DNA of 64,000 nt, from NCBI GenBank assembly GCA_052324925.1, contig JBQPRE010000001.1; one strand, 5' to 3'. Each line of letters begins with the position of its first letter. Position 1 is the first letter of the stretch. Origin of the DNA: Flavimobilis sp052324925 (GTDB taxonomy: Bacteria; Actinomycetota; Actinomycetes; Actinomycetales; Cellulomonadaceae). Made by a program: the position numbers and the translations under genes. This document shows, in pieces, positions 35,875 through 43,281 of the stretch. The notes beneath the pieces are model-generated. The model had not been told where the DNA came from. It did not search any database and worked only from the letters and a program-made list of their open reading frames with translations.

Positions 35875-36675
35875 GTGCCGATCAAGGTCACGACGGTCAA
35901 TGTCAACGGCATCCGTGCCGCCTACCGCAAGGGCATGGACGCCTGGCTCGCCACCGAGGCTCCGGATGTCCTGCTGCTCCAGGAGGTGCGTGCTCCGGAC
36001 GACGTGGTCCACGACCTGCTCGGTGAGGACTGGCACGTCGTGCACCAGGCCTGCGACATCAAGGGGCGGGCGGGGGTCGCGATCGCGACGCGACTGCCGT
36101 TGTCGACCGTCCGCGTGGGGCTCACGGAGACCGAGCCGGACGTCGACACGGGCCGGTGGGTCGAGGCCGATGTCGAGCTGCCCTCGGGGGCGTCGCTCAC
36201 GGTGGTCTCGACGTACATCCACTCGGGCACGGCGGGGACGCCGAAGATGGACCAGAAGTACGCGCACCTCGAGAAGGTCACGACTCGCCTGCGTGAGATT
36301 GCCGCAGCGGGTGGGCTCGGCGTCGTCGCGGGTGACATCAACATCGCGCACACGAACAACGACATCAAGAACTGGAAGGGCAACCTCAAGAGCGCGGGAT
36401 TCCTGCCTGAGGAGCGTGCCTACCTCGACCTGTGGTTCGGCGAGCTCGGCTTCGTCGATCTGGGGCGTCGCTTCGCGGGTGACGTCCCGGGGCCATACAC
36501 GTGGTGGTCCAACCGTGGTCAGGCGTTCGACAACGACTCCGGTTGGCGGATCGACTACCACATGACGACGCCTGAGCTCGCGGCCGCGGCGCAGTCGATC
36601 AGCGTGGGTCGGGCCGAGAGCTACGACGCGCGGTGGTCGGATCATGCGCCCCTCACGGCGGTCTACGACATCTGA
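35875..36675 (+). CDS. xth: exodeoxyribonuclease III / AP endonuclease
   Basis: A 266-residue intracellular EEP-fold enzyme that cleaves DNA 5' to abasic sites and trims 3' ends in base-excision repair. Motifs in order: TVNVNGIRAA, LLLQEVRA (metal Glu), STYIHSGT, VAGDINIAHTNNDIKNWKGN (catalytic Asp/Asn) and RIDYHMTT, ending in WSDHAPLTAVYDI (catalytic Asp-His). No signal peptide. The GTG at 35875 follows CAGGAG. It shares a fold with the nuclease domain of the preceding gene but belongs to another subfamily, so adjacency is probably chance. Confidence 0.93.
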   Translation: MPIKVTTVNVNGIRAAYRKGMDAWLATEAPDVLLLQEVRAPDDVVHDLLGEDWHVVHQACDIKGRAGVAIATRLPLSTVRVGLTETEPDVDTGRWVEADVELPSGASLTVVSTYIHSGTAGTPKMDQKYAHLEKVTTRLREIAAAGGLGVVAGDINIAHTNNDIKNWKGNLKSAGFLPEERAYLDLWFGELGFVDLGRRFAGDVPGPYTWWSNRGQAFDNDSGWRIDYHMTTPELAAAAQSISVGRAESYDARWSDHAPLTAVYDI

Positions 36676-36738
36676 CGGACCTGGCAGCGTCTGCGATTTC
36701 CGTGCGGGTGTGGTCGGTCGCTCCGGATGCGGGCTGAT

Positions 36739-36761
36739 GTGACCTTCGTTACGGTTGTGAC
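36739..36761 (+). promoter_or_regulatory. GTGAC direct repeats upstream of the peptidoglycan-binding protein gene
   Basis: GTGAC at 36739-36743 and again at 36757-36761, 18 bases apart, flanking GTTACGG. The site is about 45 bases upstream of the gene start. Such GTGAC/GTTAC motifs occur before cell-wall hydrolase genes in actinobacteria, but I cannot name the regulator. Confidence 0.35.
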
Positions 36762-36803
36762 GGCGTCGATCGGCGCCACGTGGACACCATGGAGGTCTTT
36801 CGC

Positions 36804-37238
36804 ATGCGTCAGATTCAACGACGTGCCTTGAGCGCGCTCGCGACCGTTGCGCTCGCGTTCGGCGGCTTTGCTGTCGCGACTGCGACCGCTGCACCCGCCT
36901 CGGCGGCCACCCCGTTCTGCAATGGCCATTACACGCGCGCGGGCAACCTCGGCGTTCCCGGCTACGTGGCCTCGGGGACGTCGACGTATGTCTGCAAGCT
37001 GTCCCAGGGGCGGAGGGGCAACCCAGTGAAGTGGCTGCAAGAGAGCATCCGCTACTGCTACGGCCACAAGATTGCAGTCGACGGCGTCTTTGGTCCGGCG
37101 ACCCGCTCAGCGCTCATCTCGGTGCAGCGCAAGGTCGGTGTCGTGGCGGACGGCGTCTACGGCCCCAAGACCGCCAAGGCGATGCAGCACTCCGGGTACG
37201 CGAACGGAATCCCGTACCAGTTCTGCATGAAGTTCTGA
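36804..37238 (+). CDS. small secreted peptidoglycan-binding-domain protein
   Basis: A 144-residue exported protein. The signal peptide ends near residue 35 (APASAATP). The mature part carries a single PG_binding_1-type repeat (about 68-128): VKWLQESIRYCYGHKIAVDG, VFGPATRSALISVQRKVGVVADGVYGPKT. Four cysteines (in FCNGHY, YVCKL, YCYG and FCMKF) suggest two disulphides, unusual for a domain this small. There is no catalytic domain, so it may act as a wall-binding ligand, inhibitor or adhesion factor. The ATG at 36804 follows GGAGGT seven bases upstream; an earlier in-frame ATG lies inside that ribosome site. Confidence 0.85.
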   Translation: MRQIQRRALSALATVALAFGGFAVATATAAPASAATPFCNGHYTRAGNLGVPGYVASGTSTYVCKLSQGRRGNPVKWLQESIRYCYGHKIAVDGVFGPATRSALISVQRKVGVVADGVYGPKTAKAMQHSGYANGIPYQFCMKF

Positions 37239-37242
37239 GCAC

Positions 37243-37281
37243 CGCGGGCGGCGGCGACCCGAGGGGGCGCCCCCGCCCGCG
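37243..37281. terminator. bidirectional terminator between the PG-binding protein gene and rocD
   Basis: CGCGGGCGG (37243-37251) pairs with CCGCCCGCG (37273-37281) between convergent genes. The loop itself is GC-rich and can extend the stem. Confidence 0.6.
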
Positions 37282-37297
37282 TGTTCGTGCAGCCGGG

Positions 37298-38482
37298 TCA
37301 GGGACGCAGGGACTCGAGCGCGTCGCGGAGCATGCCGAGGCCGTGATCGAGGTCGTCGACGCGGATCGTCAACGGTGGTGCGAGGCGCAACGTACGGCCG
37401 TGCGTCTCCTTGGCGAGCACGCCGCGTGCGGCGAGCCGTTCGCAGACTGTGCGGCCCGGCACTCCCCAGGCCGCGGGAACGTCGATCCCGGCCCAGAGCC
37501 CCACCGACCGCACCTCGTCGAGCAGGCCGTCCCGCACAAGGCCGTCGGCCGCGTGCCGCAGGTGGTCGCCGAGGTCGTGCGCTCGCGCCTGCAGGTCGCC
37601 GGGTTCAAGGAGCCCGACGACGGCGAGGCCGACCGCGCACGCGAGCGGGTTGCCGCCGAACGTCGAGCCGTGGGTCCCGGGGGTGAGGAGGTCGAGGACG
37701 TCGGCCCGGCCGACGACCCCGCTCACGGGCAGGATGCCGCCGCCGAGCGCCTTGCCGAGGCAGGTGAGGTCGGCGCGTACGTCGCTCAGCTGCGCGGCGA
37801 GCGTCGTGCCGGTGCGGCCGAGCCCTGACTGCACCTCGTCGAGCACGAGCATGGTGCCCGTGACGTCGCACAGCGCCCGCAGCGCGGGGAGGTAGCCGGA
37901 GGTGGGGATGACGACGCCCGCCTCACCCTGGACGGGCTCGATGAGTACGGCGACCGTCGTCTCGTCGATCGCGGCACGCACGGCCTCGATGTCGTCGTAG
38001 GGGACGACGCGGAACCCGGGCGTGTACGGCCCGAAGTGGTCATGGGCGTCGGGGTCGGTCGAGAACGACGTGATGGTCGTCGTGCGGCCGTGAAAGTTGC
38101 CGTCCGCGACGATGATCGTCGCTTCGCCCTCGGGGATGCCGCGCGCGAGGTAGCCCCACCGCCGCACGGCCTTGATCGCGGTCTCGACGGCTTCGGCGCC
38201 CGTGTTCATCGGAAGGAACCGCTCGGTTCCGGTGAGTGCGGTGAGTGCCTCGGCGAACGGCTCGAGCAACGGATGCTCGAATGCGCGCGACGTGAGCGTG
38301 AGCCGGTCGAGCTGGGTGTGCGCGGCGGCGACGAGCGCGGGGTGGCGGTGCCCGAAGTTCAGGGCGGAGTACCCGGCGAGCAGGTCGAGGTAGCGTCGGC
38401 CGGACGTGTCGTGGACCCACGCGCCCTCGCCGTGGCTGAGGACGACGGGGAGCGGCGCGTAGTTGCGGACGAGTGCGGACAT
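37298..38482 (-). CDS. rocD: ornithine aminotransferase
   Basis: A 394-residue class-III PLP aminotransferase converting ornithine and 2-oxoglutarate to glutamate semialdehyde and glutamate. MNTGAEAVETAIK (92-104) is the ornithine-aminotransferase form of the phosphate-binding segment, LVLDEVQSGLGRTG holds the PLP-contacting Asp, and the Schiff-base lysine is K244 in LGKALGGG. Length is typical. Acetylornithine aminotransferase (ArgD) is the main alternative, but no arg gene is nearby. It is downstream of wecB on the same strand with an 88-base gap; no arginase gene is in the window. Confidence 0.85.
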   Translation of the reverse strand: MSALVRNYAPLPVVLSHGEGAWVHDTSGRRYLDLLAGYSALNFGHRHPALVAAAHTQLDRLTLTSRAFEHPLLEPFAEALTALTGTERFLPMNTGAEAVETAIKAVRRWGYLARGIPEGEATIIVADGNFHGRTTTITSFSTDPDAHDHFGPYTPGFRVVPYDDIEAVRAAIDETTVAVLIEPVQGEAGVVIPTSGYLPALRALCDVTGTMLVLDEVQSGLGRTGTTLAAQLSDVRADLTCLGKALGGGILPVSGVVGRADVLDLLTPGTHGSTFGGNPLACAVGLAVVGLLEPGDLQARAHDLGDHLRHAADGLVRDGLLDEVRSVGLWAGIDVPAAWGVPGRTVCERLAARGVLAKETHGRTLRLAPPLTIRVDDLDHGLGMLRDALESLRP

Positions 38483-38570
38483 CGTGAACCTCCCGGGTCA
38501 GGGCGGGCACATCGGCTCGTCCCTCAGCGTATCGCCGCGCGCACGGTGCGGCACGCGCCCGGGGTGGGTA

Positions 38571-39671
38571 CTAGCTCGTCACGAGCGAGCGGAGGGCCTC
38601 GATCGTGCGCGGGGCGGCATGACCGTCGCCGTACGGGGTGGCGTCCGTGGGCTCCGGCGCGGGCCGGGCGGCGGCCGCGCCGAGCGACGTGCCGCCGTGC
38701 GTGCCCGCGGGGTCGCGCGGGTCGACGAGGACGTTCCAGCCGAGCTCGACGGTCTCGACCCATTCGGTCTCGGTGCGGACCGTGGTGCACGGCACGCCGA
38801 GGAGGAAGGCCTCCTTCTGGAGGCCACCCGAGTCCGTGACGACGCCCTGCGACGCGATCACGGCTCCGACGAGCTCGGGGTACGCGAGAGGTGCGTGGGG
38901 CCGTACGGCGCCTGTCCACTCGATCCCCGCCTCGGCGGCGCGCGCCATGAGCCGCGGGTGCGCGAGCAGCAGGACCGGAAGGGGCAGCGCCATGAGCTCG
39001 GCCGCGATCGCGCGCAGCCGAACCGGGTCGTCGGTGTTCTCTGCCCTGTGGAGCGTCGCGACGAGGAACTCCCCGCGCGCCAGTCCCGCCGCCGCGAGAA
39101 CCGCGTCGACGGCCGCGGTATCGGCGAGCGCCCGCTCGCGCACCTGGAGCAGCACGTCCGTCATGACGTCGCCGACGAGCACGGCCCGCGCCGCGAGGCC
39201 TTCCGCGGCGAGGTGCCGCACGGCGACCTCGGTCGGGGCGAGGCACAGGTCGGCGGCATGGTCCGTGAGGACCCGGTTGATCTCTTCGGGCATCGCCCGG
39301 TTGAACGAGCGCAGCCCGGCCTCGAGGTGCGCGACGGGCACGTGGAGCTTGACCGCGGACAGTGCGCCCGCGAGCGTCGAGTTCGTGTCGCCGTAGACGA
39401 GCACGACGTCGGGGGCGAGCGCCTCGATCGCGTCGTCCATGGCCGCGAGGATCTGCCCCGTCTGCGCGCCGTGACCGCCCGAGCCAACGCCAAGATGACG
39501 GTCGGGAGCAGGAATCTCGAGGTCGCGGAAGAAGACGTCGGAGAGCATGGGGTCGTAGTGCTGGCCCGTGTGGACGATCGCGTGCTCGACACCGGCCGCG
39601 GCGGCGGCGTGCGCGACCGGGGCGAGCTTGACGAACTGCGGGCGGGCACCGACGACGGAGAGGATCTTCAC
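38571..39671 (-). CDS. wecB: UDP-N-acetylglucosamine 2-epimerase (non-hydrolysing)
   Basis: A 366-residue GT-B-fold enzyme interconverting UDP-GlcNAc and UDP-ManNAc. It has the N-terminal VVGARPQFVKLAPV, HTGQHYDPMLSD, the VYGDTNSTLAGA segment, AHLEAGLRSFNRAMPEEINR, and TDSGGLQKEAFLLGVPC with the UDP-binding residues. It lies 28 bases downstream of a glycosyltransferase gene on the same strand, probably in one transcript. Its product feeds the dehydrogenase encoded at 41955, together giving UDP-ManNAcA for a surface polymer. Confidence 0.95.
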   Translation of the reverse strand: MKILSVVGARPQFVKLAPVAHAAAAAGVEHAIVHTGQHYDPMLSDVFFRDLEIPAPDRHLGVGSGGHGAQTGQILAAMDDAIEALAPDVVLVYGDTNSTLAGALSAVKLHVPVAHLEAGLRSFNRAMPEEINRVLTDHAADLCLAPTEVAVRHLAAEGLAARAVLVGDVMTDVLLQVRERALADTAAVDAVLAAAGLARGEFLVATLHRAENTDDPVRLRAIAAELMALPLPVLLLAHPRLMARAAEAGIEWTGAVRPHAPLAYPELVGAVIASQGVVTDSGGLQKEAFLLGVPCTTVRTETEWVETVELGWNVLVDPRDPAGTHGGTSLGAAAARPAPEPTDATPYGDGHAAPRTIEALRSLVTS

Positions 39672-39699
39672 GCCGCGAGCCTACCGGTCGGGTGCGGCG

Positions 39700-40743
39700 T
39701 CAGAGCGTTGCGTAGAGGCCGAGCAGGTGGTCGAGCACGCCGTCGGCGCCGTGGCGCTCGCGCACCCACGCCATGCGTGCGGCGCGTGCGCCCGGAGCAT
39801 CGTCGGGCCCAGCCGTGAGCGTCGCGCGGACGACGTCGACGACGTCCGCCTCGGTGGACTGCACGACGGGTTCGTCCCCGCGGACGTGGGCGACGAGCGG
39901 TCGCCCGAGCGCGAGCGCCTCGAGGTCAGAGATGCCGAGCGCTCCGGCCCGTTGCTGCCCGACGACGAGGTCCGCGCCCGCGAGCAGCGCGCGGTAGCCC
40001 GCCGCGTCCTGCAACGGCACGAGCCGCACGCCCGCCGCGCGCGCCTCGGCCGCGTGCGCGCCCCAGTCGAGCCCGACGACGTCGAGGTCGCCGTGGCCCG
40101 CGAGACCGTCGCGCACGAGCGCACGAGCGGCCGCGACGAGGGCGGTCCCGCCCTTCGCGTCGTCCCAGCGCATGTTGAACACGACGCGCGTGCCGCGCCT
40201 GGGGCCCGCTGGGTCGGGCACGGAGCCCGCGGGGGCGAAGAGAACGTCGGGCACCGGGTTGGGCAGGTAGATCGCGTCGTCCCGCAGCTCACGCGCCAGG
40301 TCGAGGAGGTCCGGTGTCGCGACGAGCACGAGCTGCGCGCGGCGCATCGCCGACCGGACGACGGGGCCGAGCCAGCGGGAACGCGCGTCGACGCGCAGGT
40401 CAGTCCCGTGCAGGTGCAGGACGACGGGTCGCCGCGTCACCCATTCGTAGTAGCCGGTGACGCCGTAGTGGAGGTGCGCGACGTCGGCGCGGGCGAGCGG
40501 CAGGACGGCCCCGGCGAGGTCGCGGGCACGTCGTGCAGCGACGATCGGCGCGGGGGCGCCGCGTCCCGCAGGGATGCGGCGCAGGTCCCAGCCGAGTCCG
40601 CGAGCGCGAGCCGTCGCGACGAGCGTCGACGCGACCCCCGCGACGTCGTTGACGTGCAGCGCGCGCGGGTGTGCGCCCGTACCGGCTCCGGAGGCCGGAC
40701 CGGGGAGCGGGCGCGGGACTGAGGGCTGCGAGTGCGCGGACAC
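39700..40743 (-). CDS. glycosyltransferase, GT4-like (GT-B fold)
   Basis: A 347-residue protein with the two-lobe GT-B pattern: an N-terminal acceptor lobe with ADVAHLHYGVTGYYEW and VVLHLHGTDLR, and a C-terminal donor lobe with VVFNMRWDDAKGG and a degenerate EX7E region near GISDLEALALGRPLVAH. No signal peptide or membrane segment, so it acts at the cytoplasmic face. Donor and acceptor are unknown. The GTG at 40743 has TACTCT six bases upstream. It appears to head a transcript with wecB and perhaps rocD, and is divergent from another glycosyltransferase 38 bases away. Confidence 0.75.
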   Translation of the reverse strand: MSAHSQPSVPRPLPGPASGAGTGAHPRALHVNDVAGVASTLVATARARGLGWDLRRIPAGRGAPAPIVAARRARDLAGAVLPLARADVAHLHYGVTGYYEWVTRRPVVLHLHGTDLRVDARSRWLGPVVRSAMRRAQLVLVATPDLLDLARELRDDAIYLPNPVPDVLFAPAGSVPDPAGPRRGTRVVFNMRWDDAKGGTALVAAARALVRDGLAGHGDLDVVGLDWGAHAAEARAAGVRLVPLQDAAGYRALLAGADLVVGQQRAGALGISDLEALALGRPLVAHVRGDEPVVQSTEADVVDVVRATLTAGPDDAPGARAARMAWVRERHGADGVLDHLLGLYATL

Positions 40744-40749
40744 GTCCCG

Positions 40750-40755
40750 AGAGTA
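40750..40755 (-). promoter_or_regulatory. -10 box of the GT4-wecB transcript
   Basis: TACTCT on the minus strand, six bases before the GTG at 40743, inside a 38-base divergent spacer. Confidence 0.5.
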
Positions 40756-40769
40756 GCCGGACGCGCCCC

Positions 40770-40775
40770 TAGGCT
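40770..40775 (+). promoter_or_regulatory. -10 box of the divergent GT2 gene
   Basis: TAGGCT, six bases before the GTG at 40782. With the opposite box at 40750-40755 the two promoters are almost back to back. Confidence 0.5.
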
Positions 40776-40781
40776 GGGGGC

Positions 40782-41849
40782 GTGAACGAGCCGGAGGTCG
40801 ACGTCGTCATCGCGGTGCACACGCCCGAGCGCCGCGTCGAGCGAGCCGTCCTGTCGGTCCTGCTCACGCAGGCCGACGTGCGGGTGACCGTCGTGTGCCA
40901 CGGCACGCCCGTCCCCGGCATCGTCGAGCGACTCGGCGTTCTCGCGGACGACCCGCGCGTCCGCACGCTCTCGCACGTCGACGGGATCCCGAGCCCCGCG
41001 GGGCCCTTCAACGCGGGTCTCGAGGCGGCGACCGCCCCGTGGGTGTCGGTGCTCGGCTCGGACGACGCGCTCGAGGTCGGCGCGATCGACTCGTGGCTCG
41101 CGCTCGCGGCCCGCACCGGTGCGGAGGCCGTCCTGCCGCGGCTGCGTCACGCTGCCGGAGCCGTCGTCCCGACACCGCCCGCCCGGCCGTGGCGGACGCG
41201 CGGGCTCGACCTCGTGCGCGACCGGCTCGCGTACCGCACGGCCCCGCTCGGGCTGCTCTCGCGCGCCGCGCTCGACCGGCTCGGGCTCCGCATGACCCCC
41301 GGCCTGCCCTCGGGGGAGGATCTCGCGCCGTCCACGCTCCTGTGGGCGGGGGCGCGCGGCATCGCGTTCGATCGTCGCGGACCCGCCTACGTCGTCGGCG
41401 CCGACGCGGCCGAGCGCGTGACGCTCACGGTGCGCCCCGTCGCCGACGACCTTGCGCCCGTCCTCGATCTCGTGGGGCGGCCCGCGCTGCGCGACGCCGC
41501 GGTCCGCGTCCGCGGGGCGGTCGCGGCCAAGCTCGTGCGCATCCACGTCCTTGCCGCCGTCCACAACCGTCGGACGTCCGGTCTCGACGACGACGACCGC
41601 ACGGCGCTCGCGGCGGGCGCGGCGGCCGTCGTCGCCCTTGCCCCCGGGGTGCTCGACGTCCTCTCGCGCGCCGAGCGTGACCTGCTCGACGCAATCGCGG
41701 CGCACGAGCCTGCAAAGCGGCTCGTGGCGCTCTCCGACCGCCGTCGGCGTCACGGGACCCCCGCCACCCTCGTGCCGCGGGACGTGCGTCACGCGCTTGC
41801 GCGCGAGGCACCCGTCCGGCTCATGGCGGCGTCCGTGCTCGTGCGCTGA
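40782..41849 (+). CDS. glycosyltransferase family 2-like protein
   Basis: A 355-residue protein with a GT-A N-terminal domain: VDVVIAVHTPERRVERAVLS, ATAPWVSVLGSDDALEVGA (the DDA metal motif) and a catalytic-loop-like SGEDLAPSTLLW. The C-terminal 150 residues are Arg/Ala-rich and show no clear family. It lies between divergent wecB-linked and codirectional wecC genes, so it probably adds a residue to the same surface polymer. Donor sugar unknown. Confidence 0.75.
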   Translation: MNEPEVDVVIAVHTPERRVERAVLSVLLTQADVRVTVVCHGTPVPGIVERLGVLADDPRVRTLSHVDGIPSPAGPFNAGLEAATAPWVSVLGSDDALEVGAIDSWLALAARTGAEAVLPRLRHAAGAVVPTPPARPWRTRGLDLVRDRLAYRTAPLGLLSRAALDRLGLRMTPGLPSGEDLAPSTLLWAGARGIAFDRRGPAYVVGADAAERVTLTVRPVADDLAPVLDLVGRPALRDAAVRVRGAVAAKLVRIHVLAAVHNRRTSGLDDDDRTALAAGAAAVVALAPGVLDVLSRAERDLLDAIAAHEPAKRLVALSDRRRRHGTPATLVPRDVRHALAREAPVRLMAASVLVR

Positions 41850-41860
41850 CGCGCCCGCTC

Positions 41861-41878
41861 GTGCCGTCACGACGGCAC
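41861..41878 (+). terminator. short hairpin after the GT2 gene
   Basis: GTGCCGT-cacg-ACGGCAC, 7-bp perfect stem, 11 bases after the stop codon. It is weaker than the other terminators here. Confidence 0.5.
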
Positions 41879-41891
41879 AGGCCCCCCTCGT

Positions 41892-41897
41892 TATGCT
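41892..41897 (+). promoter_or_regulatory. -10 box of the wecC promoter
   Basis: TATGCT, 57 bases before the wecC start; the leader carries AAAGGA as ribosome site. Confidence 0.4.
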
Positions 41898-41954
41898 GAC
41901 GGGTGGGCGGCCGTGTGCCGTCCTTCTTCTCGCGGCCACGTCCAAAGGACCTCC

Positions 41955-43256
41955 ATGCGCATCGCAGTCATCGCTCTCGGCAAGATCGGACTCCCGCTCG
42001 CGGTGCAGTTCGCGAGCATGGGCCACGAGGTTGTCGGGGTCGACGTCAACCCGACGACGGTTGCGGCGGTCAACGCGGGCCGGGAGCCGTTCCCGGGTGA
42101 GGCTGAGCTCGCCGAGCGCCTTGCTGAGCTCGTCCCCGCGGGACGCCTGCGCGCGACGACCAGCTACGCGGACGCGGTGCCCGGCGCAGACGCTGTCGTC
42201 CTCGTCGTGCCGCTGTTCGTCGACGAGCAGACCGCCCAGCCGGACTTCGGCTGGATGGACGCCGCGACGGCGGAGCTCGCCTCGCACCTCACGCCCGGCA
42301 CGCTCGTCTCCTACGAGACCACGCTGCCGGTCGGGACGACGCGCAGCCGGTGGAAGCCCATGCTCGAGGCCGGGTCAGGCCTCGTCGAGGGCGAGGACTT
42401 CCACCTCGTCTTCTCGCCCGAGCGGGTCCTCACGGGCCGAGTCTTCGCGGATCTGCGCCGCTACCCCAAGCTCGTGGGCGGGCTGAGCACCGCGGGTGCT
42501 GCGCGCGCGGCGGAGTTCTACGAGGCCGTCCTGACGTTCGACGAGCGTCCTGACCTGCCGCGCCCCAACGGCGTGTGGGACCTTGGCTCGGCGGAGGCAG
42601 CGGAGATGGCCAAGCTTGCCGAGACGACGTACCGGGACGTCAACATCGGCCTTGCCAACCAGTTCGGCGCCTTCGCCGAGAAGGTGGGCATCGACATCTA
42701 CGCCGTCATCGACGCGTGCAACTCCCAGCCCTACTCTCACATCCACCGCCCGGGCATCGCGGTCGGCGGGCACTGCATCCCCGTCTACCCGCGCCTCTAC
42801 CTGTCGGTCGACCCGGACGCCTCCGTCGTGCGCGAGGCGCGCGCGGTCAACGCGGCCATGCCCGAGCGCACCGTCGCGCGCGCGGCCGACCTCCTCGGGA
42901 GCCTCGACGGCCTGCGCGCGGTCGTCCTCGGTGCGGCCTACCGCGGCGGCGTCAAGGAGACGGCGTTCTCGGGTGTCTTTGCGACGGTCGCCGCACTTGC
43001 GGCGCGCGGTGCGACGGTCAGCGTCCACGACCCGCTCTACTCCGACGACGAGCTCGTCGCGCTCGGCTTCACACCCCACCACCTGGGCGAGCCGGCCGAT
43101 CTCGCGGTCGTCCAGACGGACCACGCGGACTACGCGACGCTCGCGCCGTCCGCCCTCCCCGGGCTCAGGCTCCTCGTCGATGGGCGCCGCGTGACCGACG
43201 CGGCCCTGTGGGCGGGGACGCCGCGCGTCGTCGTCGGACAGGGCACGGCATCGTGA
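41955..43256 (+). CDS. wecC: UDP-N-acetyl-D-mannosamine dehydrogenase-like nucleotide-sugar dehydrogenase
   Basis: A 433-residue UDP-glucose/GDP-mannose dehydrogenase-family enzyme that oxidises C6 of a nucleotide sugar to a uronate in two NAD+-dependent steps. The N-terminal NAD fold starts IALGKIGLPLAVQFASMGHEVVGVD, FSPERVLTGRVFADL follows, K220 lies in EMAKLAETTYRD and the catalytic Cys is C274 in VGGHCIPVYPR. YSHIHRPGIAVGGHC is the WecC-type form, and wecB nearby supports UDP-ManNAc as substrate. The ATG at 41955 follows AAAGGA. Downstream comes a large membrane protein on the same strand. Confidence 0.88.
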   Translation: MRIAVIALGKIGLPLAVQFASMGHEVVGVDVNPTTVAAVNAGREPFPGEAELAERLAELVPAGRLRATTSYADAVPGADAVVLVVPLFVDEQTAQPDFGWMDAATAELASHLTPGTLVSYETTLPVGTTRSRWKPMLEAGSGLVEGEDFHLVFSPERVLTGRVFADLRRYPKLVGGLSTAGAARAAEFYEAVLTFDERPDLPRPNGVWDLGSAEAAEMAKLAETTYRDVNIGLANQFGAFAEKVGIDIYAVIDACNSQPYSHIHRPGIAVGGHCIPVYPRLYLSVDPDASVVREARAVNAAMPERTVARAADLLGSLDGLRAVVLGAAYRGGVKETAFSGVFATVAALAARGATVSVHDPLYSDDELVALGFTPHHLGEPADLAVVQTDHADYATLAPSALPGLRLLVDGRRVTDAALWAGTPRVVVGQGTAS

Positions 43257-43281
43257 GCGCTCCCGCGCACGTGCACCGAGC

